A stretch of DNA of 12,746 nucleotides from DASPJR01 sp035628505 (lineage in GTDB: Bacteria > Planctomycetota > SZUA-567 > H5-PLA8). The position numbers and the translations under genes are program-made. The notes under the pieces were generated by a model that saw nothing but the letters and a program-made list of their open reading frames with translations, had not been told where the DNA came from and ran no database searches. The stretch is taken from contig DASPJR010000224.1 in assembly GCA_035628505.1 (NCBI GenBank), positions 1 through 12,746 of the forward strand, read 5' to 3'. This document shows positions 1 to 6,790 of the stretch, piece by piece. Position 1 is the stretch's first letter, and each line of letters begins with the position of its first letter.

Positions 1-873
1 ATTATTCCGCTGATCAAAGCCGGTTTCGTCGATTGGATAATCTCGACCGGCGCGAACATGTACCACGATCTGCATTTTGCCTTCAATATGCCCCTGCATG
101 TTGGCAGTCCGCAGATTCCGGACACGGTCCTGCGTGAGCACCGCATCGTCCGAATATATGACGTATTCCTGCACTACGATGATGTTCTGCTGGCAACCGA
201 TGCAGTCCTGCGCGAGATCCTGCAGCAGCCTGAATTTCAGAAAGAAATGGGAACAGCCGAGTGCTATTTCCACATTGGTAAATACGCAGCTGCTTACGAG
301 GAACAGGCAGGCTTGAAAGATGTCAGCGTTCTTGCCGCCGCTTACCGGGCCGGAGTGCCGGTGCTTACGTCTGCACCGGGTGATAGCACGATTGGGATGA
401 ACATCGCTGGATTGGCCTTGCGCGGTAATAAGCTTCGGATCAATCCGAGCATCGATGTGAACCAGTCAGCGGCGGTGGTGCTGGACGCTAAACGTGCGCA
501 TAAGGGCAAGGGCACACACGGATCGCTGATCATCGGCGGCGGCAGCCCGAAGAACTTTTTGCTGCAGACTGAGCCGCAAATCCAGGAGATCCTGGCGATC
601 GATGAGGCCGGACAGGATTACTTTTTACAGATTACCGATGCCCGGCCGGACACCGGCGGGCTTTCGGGAGCTACACCGGGCGAAGCGGTAACTTGGAACA
701 AAGTAGATCCTGAGAAACTTCCGGACATGCTCGTCTGTTACATGGATAGCTCGGTTGCTCTGCCGCTGCTGACACATTACGCGCTGGCGCGGCATAAGCC
801 GAGGCCGCTAAAGAGGCTGTACGATCGACTGGATGGAATGACCGCACGGCTTGCAAGGGACGCCCGGAAGTAA
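1..873 (+). CDS. speY: Deoxyhypusine synthase-like protein, probable homospermidine biosynthesis enzyme (5' end missing)
   Basis: The frame is open from base 1, so the gene begins upstream; 290 residues are visible, against roughly 340-370 usual for the family. The visible part opens with the family signature ISTGANMYHDLHFAFN (residues about 14-29). Near the end it carries GEAVTWNKV, which matches EAVSWGKI of eukaryotic deoxyhypusine synthase; the lysine codon at 700-702 corresponds to the lysine that carries the aminobutyl intermediate. The segment GGGSPKNFLLQ (bases about 535-567) replaces the PKHH segment of true deoxyhypusine synthases, so a substrate-contacting histidine appears to be asparagine here. 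Bacteria lack eIF5A, so the NAD-dependent aminobutyl transfer presumably goes to a polyamine, giving homospermidine in the cytoplasm; that function is inferred from the family. The symbol follows my recollection of its use for bacterial homologues. The next gene starts 192 bases downstream and is probably separate. Confidence 0.88.
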   Translation: MIPLIKAGFVDWIISTGANMYHDLHFAFNMPLHVGSPQIPDTVLREHRIVRIYDVFLHYDDVLLATDAVLREILQQPEFQKEMGTAECYFHIGKYAAAYEEQAGLKDVSVLAAAYRAGVPVLTSAPGDSTIGMNIAGLALRGNKLRINPSIDVNQSAAVVLDAKRAHKGKGTHGSLIIGGGSPKNFLLQTEPQIQEILAIDEAGQDYFLQITDARPDTGGLSGATPGEAVTWNKVDPEKLPDMLVCYMDSSVALPLLTHYALARHKPRPLKRLYDRLDGMTARLARDARK

Positions 874-973
874 GCGAGCCTGAAAAAGGATGCAAAATGC
901 GCCCAATTTTTGCGGAATGGTAAGAGTCAGCGAAGAAGTCAGGAATTCAGCCGTCTTAATGTGGTAGAAGGGC

Positions 974-1003
974 TCTGGCGTGGTAGACTCTTTCTCCGCC
1001 AGA
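974..1003. other. Hairpin in the spacer before the protease gene, possible weak terminator
   Basis: TCTGGCG (974-980) and CGCCAGA (997-1003) form a perfect 7-bp inverted repeat around a 16-base loop, followed by AATTTACG rather than a real T-run. An 8-base direct repeat, GTGGTAGA, occurs at 961-968 and 980-987 and overlaps the left arm. It could be a weak terminator for the upstream gene or a regulatory site for the protease. Nothing else convincing was seen in 874-1052. Confidence 0.25.
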
Positions 1004-1052
1004 ATTTACGATGAGTCGGTTTTCCCCGCCCCCGCTTGCGTGGGAACAACGA

Positions 1053-1060
1053 AAGGAAGG
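1053..1060 (+). promoter_or_regulatory. Ribosome binding site that decides the protease start
   Basis: AAGGAAGG lies 5 bases before a GTG codon at 1066. The frame could also open at a TTG at 1036, which would put this purine run inside the gene and would have no comparable Shine-Dalgarno sequence of its own. The GTG start also leaves a cleaner signal-peptide n-region. Confidence 0.65.
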
Positions 1061-1065
1061 TCCTC

Positions 1066-3129
1066 GTGCAGAAACCGGTCGCACTCTCATCCCCGAGAAC
1101 GATCCTGAATGTCGTGCTGGCGCTGGCGATCACAGCCGGTGCCCTCGTAATGCCGTTAAGCGCCGGCGAGAAGAAGACACTCACGCCCGAGCAGGTTGCA
1201 GCTCTGGTGCCGCAGCTGTTCCGTCTGCATCTGTCGCAGAAGGAAATGAACGCGGCGTTCATGAAGAACATCCTGAAAGAGTACATCACGCAGCTCGATC
1301 CGAGCAAGATGTTCTTTACCAAGGACGAGGCCGACGCGCTGATCAATCTTCCTGATGCTGAACTCAAGAAGCTGGCTGAGCGCTCGCTGGCCGGCGACTT
1401 CACCTATTACGCTACGATTCTCAAGGGCTTCCTGGAAAAGCAGATCGCACGCGATGCCGCGCTCTTTGACAACCTGGAATCACGCGAAGCGGAAATCAAG
1501 GCACTGCTGAAGGACAAAACTATAGATAAGGTGGCGGACGCATCGAAGGAGCCGGTTCCGGGCAAAGAACCGGTCAAAGAAGGCGCGCCGGGAAAAGAAG
1601 TCGCTTCCGCACCCAAGGCGGACGAGGACGAGGTGGACCAGGTTAAGTGGAGCGAGCGGCCGGCTACGCACGCAGACCGCGAAACTCGACTGCTGCGCTC
1701 GGTCGCCGGACTTTACCGCATCGACAAGACATACCTGAGCGACGTGGATGCGATGAAGCTGGCTCTGCAGACCATCCGCGAAGAACGCAAGCGCTGGTCA
1801 AATACTAAAGTGGAAGAAGAGACACCGAAGCTGTTCCTGAAGAGCTTCATGTCGGCCATGGATCCGCACACCGTTTATTTCGACGCCGAAGAAGACGAAG
1901 AGTTTGTCAGCCGCCTCGAGCCCAGCTTTGCGGGCATTGGCGTTCAGATCCGCGCCTGCCCGCTGGGTGCCCAGATCGAAGAAGTCATCAAGGGCGGACC
2001 GTCGGAACGCTCGGGCAAGTTCCAGAAGGGCGACCAGATCATCCGCGTCGACGACTTCGTGCTAGCCGGCCTGCCGATCAACAAAATTGTCCGCCGCATC
2101 AAGGGCGAAAAAGGCACCGAGGTGAAGTTAACGGTGCTCAAGCGCGAGACGAAGACGACCGAGATCATCCCGATCAAGCGCGACACGATCAACCTGGCCG
2201 AAATGCGAGTGAAGGGCAAGATGTTCGAAACCAGCAATGGCCCGATCGGGCTCGTCTCCGTGCAGACCTTCTACCGCGGCGTCAGCGATGACGTGAAGAA
2301 GCGTATCCAGGAACTCAATAAGGAAAAGACCCTCAAGGGCCTGGTGCTCGACCTGCGCGACAACCACGGTGGCTATCTTGAAGAGGCCGTCAATCTCGCC
2401 GGCCTGTTCATTGCCTCAGGCCCGGTGGTGGGCGAGCGCGACGGACGCAACATTATCACCTGGAAGGACGACACGAATGCGGACGTGGTCTTTGCTGAAC
2501 CGCTGGTGGTGCTGACCAACCAGTTCTCAGCCAGCGCATCTGAGATCGTTGCCGGTACGCTGCGGGACTATGGCCGCGCAGTGGTCGTTGGGGCGGCGCA
2601 GACTTTCGGCAAAGGAACCGTGCAGCGTGTGATTCCGCTGAGCAACCTGAATCTGCCCGGCGAAATCAAGATCACAACGCACCAGTACTTCCTGGCCAAC
2701 GGCGATTCGGTGCAGCTCAAGGGCGTCGAGCCGGACGTCGTGATTCCTGGTCCGAAGCTGCTGAAGGAAATGCTCGAGAGTTCGAACGAAAACGCGATCC
2801 CGTTCAACCGCATCAAGGGCAAGCTCGATAAGACGGCAGCCGATGTCCAGGTCTGGTCCGACTTCAGGAACAAGAACATCGCCATGCTTCAGGAGAATTC
2901 GAAGAAGCGCACCGAGAACAACCAGGAGTACAAGGACTTCTTCGATGTCAAGAAGCGCAAGGCCAAGCTCGCCGAAGCAGAAGCGAAGAAGGCCAACCTG
3001 AAGCCAGACGAAGCTCCGCCTGAAGAGAAAAAAGAAGACAAAGACTTCCACGCGGAAGAGGCTGTTGCGGTGGTCAATGACATGATCCCGCTCTGGCCCA
3101 AGAGCAGCGCGCAGGCCGCCACGAAATAG
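1066..3129 (+). CDS. prc: Periplasmic C-terminal processing (tail-specific) serine protease, S41A family
   Basis: From the GTG start the product has 687 residues, close to the 682 of E. coli Prc. Residues 1-33 are a signal peptide (hydrophobic core about 12-31, cleavage near LSA-GE). An N-terminal helical region follows, with a lysine/glutamate/proline-rich low-complexity stretch at about 150-190. The PDZ domain spans about 289-375 (FAGIGVQI...KGDQIIRVDD). The S41 core, about 391-560, contains LVLDLRDNHGG and SASASEIVAGTLRDYG. By alignment with E. coli Prc (Ser430, Asp441, Lys455) the catalytic residues are Ser490, Asp501 and Lys516 (in TFGKGTVQ); there is one extra residue between Asp and Lys. 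The C-terminal region has the DVQVWSDFRNKNI pattern and an acidic/basic coiled tail. The family degrades or trims periplasmic and outer-membrane lipoprotein-linked substrates, including peptidoglycan hydrolases. It is apparently a single-gene transcript closed by the terminator at 3159. Confidence 0.93.
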   Translation: MQKPVALSSPRTILNVVLALAITAGALVMPLSAGEKKTLTPEQVAALVPQLFRLHLSQKEMNAAFMKNILKEYITQLDPSKMFFTKDEADALINLPDAELKKLAERSLAGDFTYYATILKGFLEKQIARDAALFDNLESREAEIKALLKDKTIDKVADASKEPVPGKEPVKEGAPGKEVASAPKADEDEVDQVKWSERPATHADRETRLLRSVAGLYRIDKTYLSDVDAMKLALQTIREERKRWSNTKVEEETPKLFLKSFMSAMDPHTVYFDAEEDEEFVSRLEPSFAGIGVQIRACPLGAQIEEVIKGGPSERSGKFQKGDQIIRVDDFVLAGLPINKIVRRIKGEKGTEVKLTVLKRETKTTEIIPIKRDTINLAEMRVKGKMFETSNGPIGLVSVQTFYRGVSDDVKKRIQELNKEKTLKGLVLDLRDNHGGYLEEAVNLAGLFIASGPVVGERDGRNIITWKDDTNADVVFAEPLVVLTNQFSASASEIVAGTLRDYGRAVVVGAAQTFGKGTVQRVIPLSNLNLPGEIKITTHQYFLANGDSVQLKGVEPDVVIPGPKLLKEMLESSNENAIPFNRIKGKLDKTAADVQVWSDFRNKNIAMLQENSKKRTENNQEYKDFFDVKKRKAKLAEAEAKKANLKPDEAPPEEKKEDKDFHAEEAVAVVNDMIPLWPKSSAQAATK

Positions 3130-3158
3130 TCTTGTTCCGATACGTGTTCAGTTTTAAG

Positions 3159-3192
3159 GAGGCCCCTTAGGAAAAAAGGGGCCTCTTTTTTT
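3159..3192 (+). terminator. Rho-independent terminator after the protease gene
   Basis: GAGGCCCCTT (3159-3168) and AAGGGGCCTC (3176-3185) form a perfect 10-bp stem with a 7-base loop, followed at once by seven T residues (3186-3192). It starts 29 bases after the protease stop codon. The stem can extend by A-U and G-U pairs into the T-tract. It separates the protease from nagB, so nagB needs its own promoter in 3193-3234; I see no strong one there. Confidence 0.93.
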
Positions 3193-3245
3193 CTGCATAC
3201 GCTGTATTCAAAATTGTCTCATATCCGTTACATGAAGGAGTTGCC

Positions 3246-4082
3246 ATGCGCGTCATCATTCAGCCCACACCCGAGCGTGCTGGAGAATGGACGGCGGCCT
3301 ACCTCTGCCGCCGCATTCGCAAGTATCAGGCAAAGCATTCCACACCGTTTGTGCTTGGACTGCCCACAGGCAGCTCGCCGATTCCCACGTACCGGCGCCT
3401 TGTGGAGCTTAACAAGGAGCGGCTTCTTTCGTTTCAGAATGTGATCACGTTCAACATGGACGAGTACGTCGGCCTACCGGAGTCGCACCCGGAGAGTTAC
3501 CGCTCGTTCATGTACACGCATCTATTCAATCACGTAGATGCAAAAAAGGAGAACATCAACATTCTCAACGGCAATGCCGCGGACCTAGACGCGGAGTGCG
3601 CGCGTTACGAAGAAAAAATTAAAAAGTACGGCGGCATCGAGCTGTTTCTCGGTGGAATCGGTCCGGATGGTCATATCGCCTTCAACGAACCAGGCTCGTC
3701 GCTTTCGTCGCGCACCCGCCTGAAGACGCTCACGACCGACACGCGCATCGCCAACAGCCGCTTCTTTGGCAATGATCCAGAGAAGGTTCCCAAGCTGGCG
3801 CTCACAGTTGGTGTTGGAACGGTAATGGATGCGCGCGAAGTCGTGATTGTCGTCACGGGGCATTCCAAAGCCCGGGCGCTGGCGCACGCGGTCGAGCAGG
3901 GCATCAACCACATGTGGACGATCTCGGCGCTGCAGCTGCATCCGCACGCCATTATCGTCTGCGATGACGCGGCGACGGTGGAGCTAAAAGTCGGCACAGT
4001 GAATTACTTCAAGGACATTGAGCGTGACAACCTGGATCCTTCGCGCGTGCTGGATGACTCGGCGGCCTCCGGGCGGCGGTAG
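3246..4082 (+). CDS. nagB: Glucosamine-6-phosphate deaminase
   Basis: The 278-residue product (E. coli NagB has 266) converts glucosamine 6-phosphate to fructose 6-phosphate and ammonia, the step that brings amino sugars into glycolysis in the cytoplasm. Visible motifs are FVLGLPTGSSPIPTYR (phosphate loop, about 35-50), NMDEYVGLP with Asp72, and GIGPDGHIAFNEPGSSL with Asp141, His143 and Glu148; the numbering equals that of the E. coli catalytic residues. Ser151, Ser152, Arg158, Lys160 and Tyr254, which make the N-acetylglucosamine-6-phosphate allosteric site in E. coli, are also present at the same numbers. The ATG has an AAGGAG site (3235-3240) at 5-base spacing. The last 12 or so residues extend past the E. 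coli end and look disordered. It stands 68 bases upstream of an exported esterase and may be cotranscribed with it. No nagA was seen. Confidence 0.96.
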   Translation: MRVIIQPTPERAGEWTAAYLCRRIRKYQAKHSTPFVLGLPTGSSPIPTYRRLVELNKERLLSFQNVITFNMDEYVGLPESHPESYRSFMYTHLFNHVDAKKENINILNGNAADLDAECARYEEKIKKYGGIELFLGGIGPDGHIAFNEPGSSLSSRTRLKTLTTDTRIANSRFFGNDPEKVPKLALTVGVGTVMDAREVVIVVTGHSKARALAHAVEQGINHMWTISALQLHPHAIIVCDDAATVELKVGTVNYFKDIERDNLDPSRVLDDSAASGRR

Positions 4083-4099
4083 TTTTCTAACAACTCCCA

Positions 4100-4130
4100 C
4101 AGAGGGGCAGAGAGCGCCGGGTGCGCAGAG
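4100..4130. repeat. Degenerate CAGAG-rich spacer repeat
   Basis: CAGAG recurs at 4100-4104, 4108-4112 and 4126-4130 in the spacer between nagB and the esterase gene. The layout resembles the degenerate 'gcagaggcgcagag' repeats scattered in many PVC-group and metagenomic genomes, whose antisense translation gives spurious 'LCxLCALC' peptides; the antisense frame here reads NLCAPGALCPSV. The esterase ribosome binding site lies just downstream. Recognition is from memory and this is a short copy. Confidence 0.35.
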
Positions 4131-4150
4131 ATTCTTGAGAGGGGTATGGA

Positions 4151-5359
4151 ATGAAGCGTCTGACGAGATTTCCATTCATTGCTGTGCTTGCTTGCTTTTC
4201 CGCGTCCTTTTTGCGTGCCGGCGAGGGGCGCGTGCTGGATTCGATGGACGCAATGACCTTTACTGCGCCTAAAGAAAAGGGCAGGGTGGAGCTCGCCGAG
4301 GGCAAGGACGGCAAGGCGCTGAAGTTCTCCTACGATAACGACTGCCGCAACGTTTATGCGTTCAGCAAGATTCGCGGCGCGGCCGATTGGGACACAGCGG
4401 CCGGCATTTCCTTCTGGGTCAAAGGCGACGGTTCCGACAAGCTGGGCGGGATCCAGTTCGTCTGGAACGAAGACTTCGGCATCCGCTACGGTTTTGCCTT
4501 TCCAATCGACAGCACCGAGTGGAAGAAGGTGTTCGTCGCCTGGCGCGATCTGATTCCTGAAACGCCAAATGCCAAAGCACTCTTCCTCGGACCAAATGGC
4601 AACGCGCCCTCGAAACTCGGCCCGATGTGGGTGGGCAAGTGGTGGTATTGGAGGGACTACGGCGCGCATTCCTTTATAATCGACGACATTCGTCTTGAAC
4701 CTGTGATGCCGCTCGACAAATCCGAGCCCGTGCAAACTGTACCGCCGCTGAAAAACATCGCGGAGAAACTCAAAGCGAAGAAGCCGGTGACGATCGTGAC
4801 CATGGGCGACTCGCTTACTGATTTCGCGCACTGGGCCAACAAGCCCGTGAACTGGCCGACGCTGCTGAAAGAATCAATCACGCAGAAATTCGGGTCGCCC
4901 GTGACGCTGATCAATCCTGCCATTGGCGGAACCGAGCTGCGCCAGAACCTGGTGCTGATCCCGCGCTGGCAGAAACAGGCGCCCGAGCCGGACCTGGTGA
5001 CGATCTGCTTTGGCTTCAACGATTACAATTCCGGCATGCGCGGCGCGATGATGCAGCAGACGCTTGAAGACGCCGTCGACCGCATCCGCCGGGTCACAAA
5101 CGGTAAAACGGACGTGCTGCTGATTACCACCTGCCGCGCCGTCGAACACTGGGATACGCTGGCCGAACTCGCCGACGCTTTCCGCAAGGCCGCTGCCGCA
5201 AAGAACACGGCTCTGGCCGATATCTACGCCGCGTTCGGCGAAGAGGGCAAGACCGATCCGGCGAAACTTTTCTGCAAAGACAAAGTCCATCTCGGCCCCG
5301 CCGGACATGAGCTCGTTGCCAAGACAGTGCTGACTGCGATCGAGAACGCCTCGAAGTAA
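4151..5359 (+). CDS. Exported SGNH/GDSL hydrolase with N-terminal beta-rich (carbohydrate-binding-like) domain
   Basis: The 402-residue product has a signal peptide (1-23; MKRLTR, then a hydrophobic core ending in LRAG), so it acts outside the cytoplasm. Residues about 25-185 look like a jelly-roll domain of the CIA30/CBM kind (ISFWVKGDGSDKLGG, SFIIDDIRLEPV). A linker then leads to the SGNH esterase domain (about 210-400): block I MGDSLTD with nucleophile Ser221, block II AIGG with Gly260, block III FGFNDY with Asn290, and block V DKVHLGPAGH with Asp377 and His380, so the catalytic set is complete. The family removes acyl, often acetyl, groups from polysaccharides or lipids; the substrate cannot be read from the sequence, though the fused domain and the upstream nagB favour a carbohydrate. 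The ATG follows AGAGGGG (4138-4144) by 6 bases. Only the family assignment is firm. Confidence 0.88.
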   Translation: MKRLTRFPFIAVLACFSASFLRAGEGRVLDSMDAMTFTAPKEKGRVELAEGKDGKALKFSYDNDCRNVYAFSKIRGAADWDTAAGISFWVKGDGSDKLGGIQFVWNEDFGIRYGFAFPIDSTEWKKVFVAWRDLIPETPNAKALFLGPNGNAPSKLGPMWVGKWWYWRDYGAHSFIIDDIRLEPVMPLDKSEPVQTVPPLKNIAEKLKAKKPVTIVTMGDSLTDFAHWANKPVNWPTLLKESITQKFGSPVTLINPAIGGTELRQNLVLIPRWQKQAPEPDLVTICFGFNDYNSGMRGAMMQQTLEDAVDRIRRVTNGKTDVLLITTCRAVEHWDTLAELADAFRKAAAAKNTALADIYAAFGEEGKTDPAKLFCKDKVHLGPAGHELVAKTVLTAIENASK

Positions 5360-5386
5360 CGGGAACGCGGTTTGACTGCTGGGATC

Positions 5387-5503
5387 GCCGGCGTCTCGCC
5401 GGCTTCATCGTTGCTAAACGTGGCGGGGACACTCCCGTCACCGTAACGGCCTCGCTGCCGTTCAGATGACGGCATTGCCTTCACGCCGCCATCCTGGTGG
5501 CGG
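5387..5503. repeat. Cluster of three small GC-rich palindromes in the intergenic spacer
   Basis: Three perfect inverted repeats follow one another. GCCGGCG/CGCCGGC (5387-5393 and 5397-5403) has a 3-base loop, AACGGC/GCCGTT (5445-5450 and 5457-5462) a 6-base loop, and CCGCCA/TGGCGG (5486-5491 and 5498-5503) a 6-base loop. None has a T-tract. The first unit, with flanking GGGAT and TTC, resembles a REP-like interspersed element whose antisense translation reads AGETPAIPA, a peptide I recall from many spurious gene calls in environmental genomes. It could act as a transcript-end structure after the esterase gene or as a mobile REP-type remnant. Confidence 0.45.
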
Positions 5504-5509
5504 GAAATT

Positions 5510-5538
5510 TTGTGCTTCGTCCAGAGATGTTGTAAACT
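5510..5538 (+). promoter_or_regulatory. Candidate sigma-70-type promoter close to the start codon
   Basis: TTGTGC (5510-5515) and TAAACT (5533-5538) are separated by 17 bases. The expected transcription start, about 5545-5547, falls on or next to the ATG at 5547, and no Shine-Dalgarno sequence precedes that ATG, so the transcript would be leaderless. The match is by eye only. Confidence 0.4.
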
Positions 5539-5546
5539 GTCCGTGT

Positions 5547-5978
5547 ATGCGCCGCATCCAATACTCACTGCGCACGCTGCTGATCTGCGTCTTTGTCGTG
5601 GCGCTGCTCAATTATCCCATCTGGTGGACGGTTGCGCCCGGCTGGGAAATCACTCTCGTGGAACCGGACGGACGTAAAGTAAGAGATGTCCATGTCGATC
5701 GTGTTCGCTTTTCTCAATTCGACGGCCAGTATAGATATCATTCGAATGTTTCCGGAGTTGTCCAAGTTCCGGCGATAGAAATGAAGTTGAACCTTTTACA
5801 GCGTCTGAGCCTCGCTGTTGCACAACAGTTTAGCAACGAGCCGGATCTGAATATCTCCGGCTGGGATTGTTCGCCTGTAACGGCACGTTCAAATGATAAA
5901 AACTTAAAGTGGGTTGAAGGAACGTTGCAGATGCAGGCCGTCGCGATGCCTCAAACCTTGTGGAGTGGCTGCGAGTAG
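5547..5978 (+). CDS. Small membrane-anchored protein with planctomycete-type LRTLLI N-terminus, function unknown
   Basis: The product has 143 residues. It starts MRRIQYSLRTLLICVF; residues about 9-28 form one membrane helix after a basic n-region, leaving a soluble domain of about 115 residues, presumably periplasmic. The 'RRxQxSLRTLL' opening is a motif I associate with many planctomycete hypothetical proteins. No catalytic motif or known domain is recognised in the rest, which has two cysteines (108 and 142) that might pair. The frame stays open upstream to an ATG at 5466, but that would add 27 charged, cysteine-containing residues before the membrane anchor, so 5547 is preferred. Bases 5701-5760 are about 43% GC by hand count, clearly below neighbouring genes. 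The stop lies only 8 bases from the stop of the convergent TPR gene. Confidence 0.7.
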   Translation: MRRIQYSLRTLLICVFVVALLNYPIWWTVAPGWEITLVEPDGRKVRDVHVDRVRFSQFDGQYRYHSNVSGVVQVPAIEMKLNLLQRLSLAVAQQFSNEPDLNISGWDCSPVTARSNDKNLKWVEGTLQMQAVAMPQTLWSGCE

Positions 5979-5986
5979 CGCAGATA

Positions 5987-6784
5987 TCAATCTTCCAGCG
6001 ATATCTTGCGCGGCTGTGCTTTTTCCACCGCGTCGGCCAGCGGCAGGTGATCGGCTTTGTTCAGCGCCGCAAGGCGCGCACGGAGCGGGTCGGCGGGGGC
6101 ATAGCCCGAGAGCACCTGCAGCGATTCCTGGTAGAGCTTGCGCGCGCTCTCTTCGTCGCCCAGTTTTTCAATGTAAATGTCGCCCAGCGCGAAGGTCAGC
6201 CGCAGAATGCGATCGTTGCGGAATTCCGTGTCCGCCATGCGCTGCATAAGTTCGGCAACTTTAACAGCAGGCGAAAAGTGAATCGCAAAACGCCGGGCCG
6301 ACTCGAGCTCGCGCACCGCCGCATCGGTCTTCCCTGCGGCGAGCTGTGCGCGGCTCACGCGCAGCAGCGCGTTCAGGTCCAGCGGATCAGCCGCCAGGTT
6401 CTCGCGGAAAGCCGCTTCAGCTTCTGCGAACTGCCGCCGCACCATCAGGCCGTCGCCGACGTCATAGCTGGGTTCGGCCACTCCGCGCGGCGCGGCAGCG
6501 CGATAGAAAAATTCAAGTACGACAGCGAAGCACCACATCACCGAACCGAGAATGGCAAAGGGAATGAGCGACGCCAGCATCAACACGGCCCAGCCGTCGA
6601 ACAGACGCACGCTGACGAAAAAAGCAAACGCTGAGAAGAACAGGCCAAAGGCGAAAACCGGCGCCCATGGCAGCGACAGCAGTTTGAGGCCGGTGTAGCC
6701 GCGCACGAAACGGCTGAAGGCAGTCATGCCGCCGAGAATACCGAGAAAGGCGAAGAGTAGACCGGAGACAATCAGGACGGCCAT
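5987..6784 (-). CDS. Membrane-anchored TPR-repeat protein in the pilT unit
   Basis: The 265-residue product has three hydrophobic helices (about 2-23, 39-59 and 64-95), the first possibly a signal anchor. A soluble helical domain follows with TPR-like units at about 106-135 (GLMVRRQFAEAEAAFRENLAADPLD), 137-167 and 190-228 (ALGDIYIEKLGDEESARKLYQESL). TPR domains mediate protein-protein contacts; the partner is unknown. The ATG lies 6 bases after the pilT stop and has no clear Shine-Dalgarno sequence, which fits translational coupling and cotranscription with pilT. By position it may help assemble or regulate the pilus retraction machinery at the inner membrane, but this is inferred only from the neighbour; it is not PilF/PilW, which is a lipoprotein without multiple membrane helices. 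Confidence 0.85.
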   Translation of the reverse strand: MAVLIVSGLLFAFLGILGGMTAFSRFVRGYTGLKLLSLPWAPVFAFGLFFSAFAFFVSVRLFDGWAVLMLASLIPFAILGSVMWCFAVVLEFFYRAAAPRGVAEPSYDVGDGLMVRRQFAEAEAAFRENLAADPLDLNALLRVSRAQLAAGKTDAAVRELESARRFAIHFSPAVKVAELMQRMADTEFRNDRILRLTFALGDIYIEKLGDEESARKLYQESLQVLSGYAPADPLRARLAALNKADHLPLADAVEKAQPRKISLED

Positions 6785-6790
6785 GTGTTG

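Noticed and set aside
891..913. GCAAAA/TTTTGC inverted repeat after the first gene
   Set aside because: The 6-bp AT-rich stem with a 10-base loop and no T-tract is too weak to call a terminator.
4004..4831. Long open frame (275 codons) on the minus strand across nagB and the esterase gene
   Set aside because: It is antisense to two genes with complete catalytic motifs, shows no recognisable domain, and is arginine/histidine-rich as expected for shadow translation of GC-rich DNA.
5466..5546. Upstream ATG extending the small membrane protein by 27 residues
   Set aside because: The extension would place a charged, cysteine-containing segment before the membrane anchor and overlaps the palindrome cluster; homologues of this type as I recall them begin at the MRR motif.
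5960..6634. 224-codon plus-strand frame overlapping the end of the small gene and the TPR gene
   Set aside because: It is antisense to a TPR protein with good hydrophobic and repeat patterns; the translation is basic and low in hydrophobic structure.
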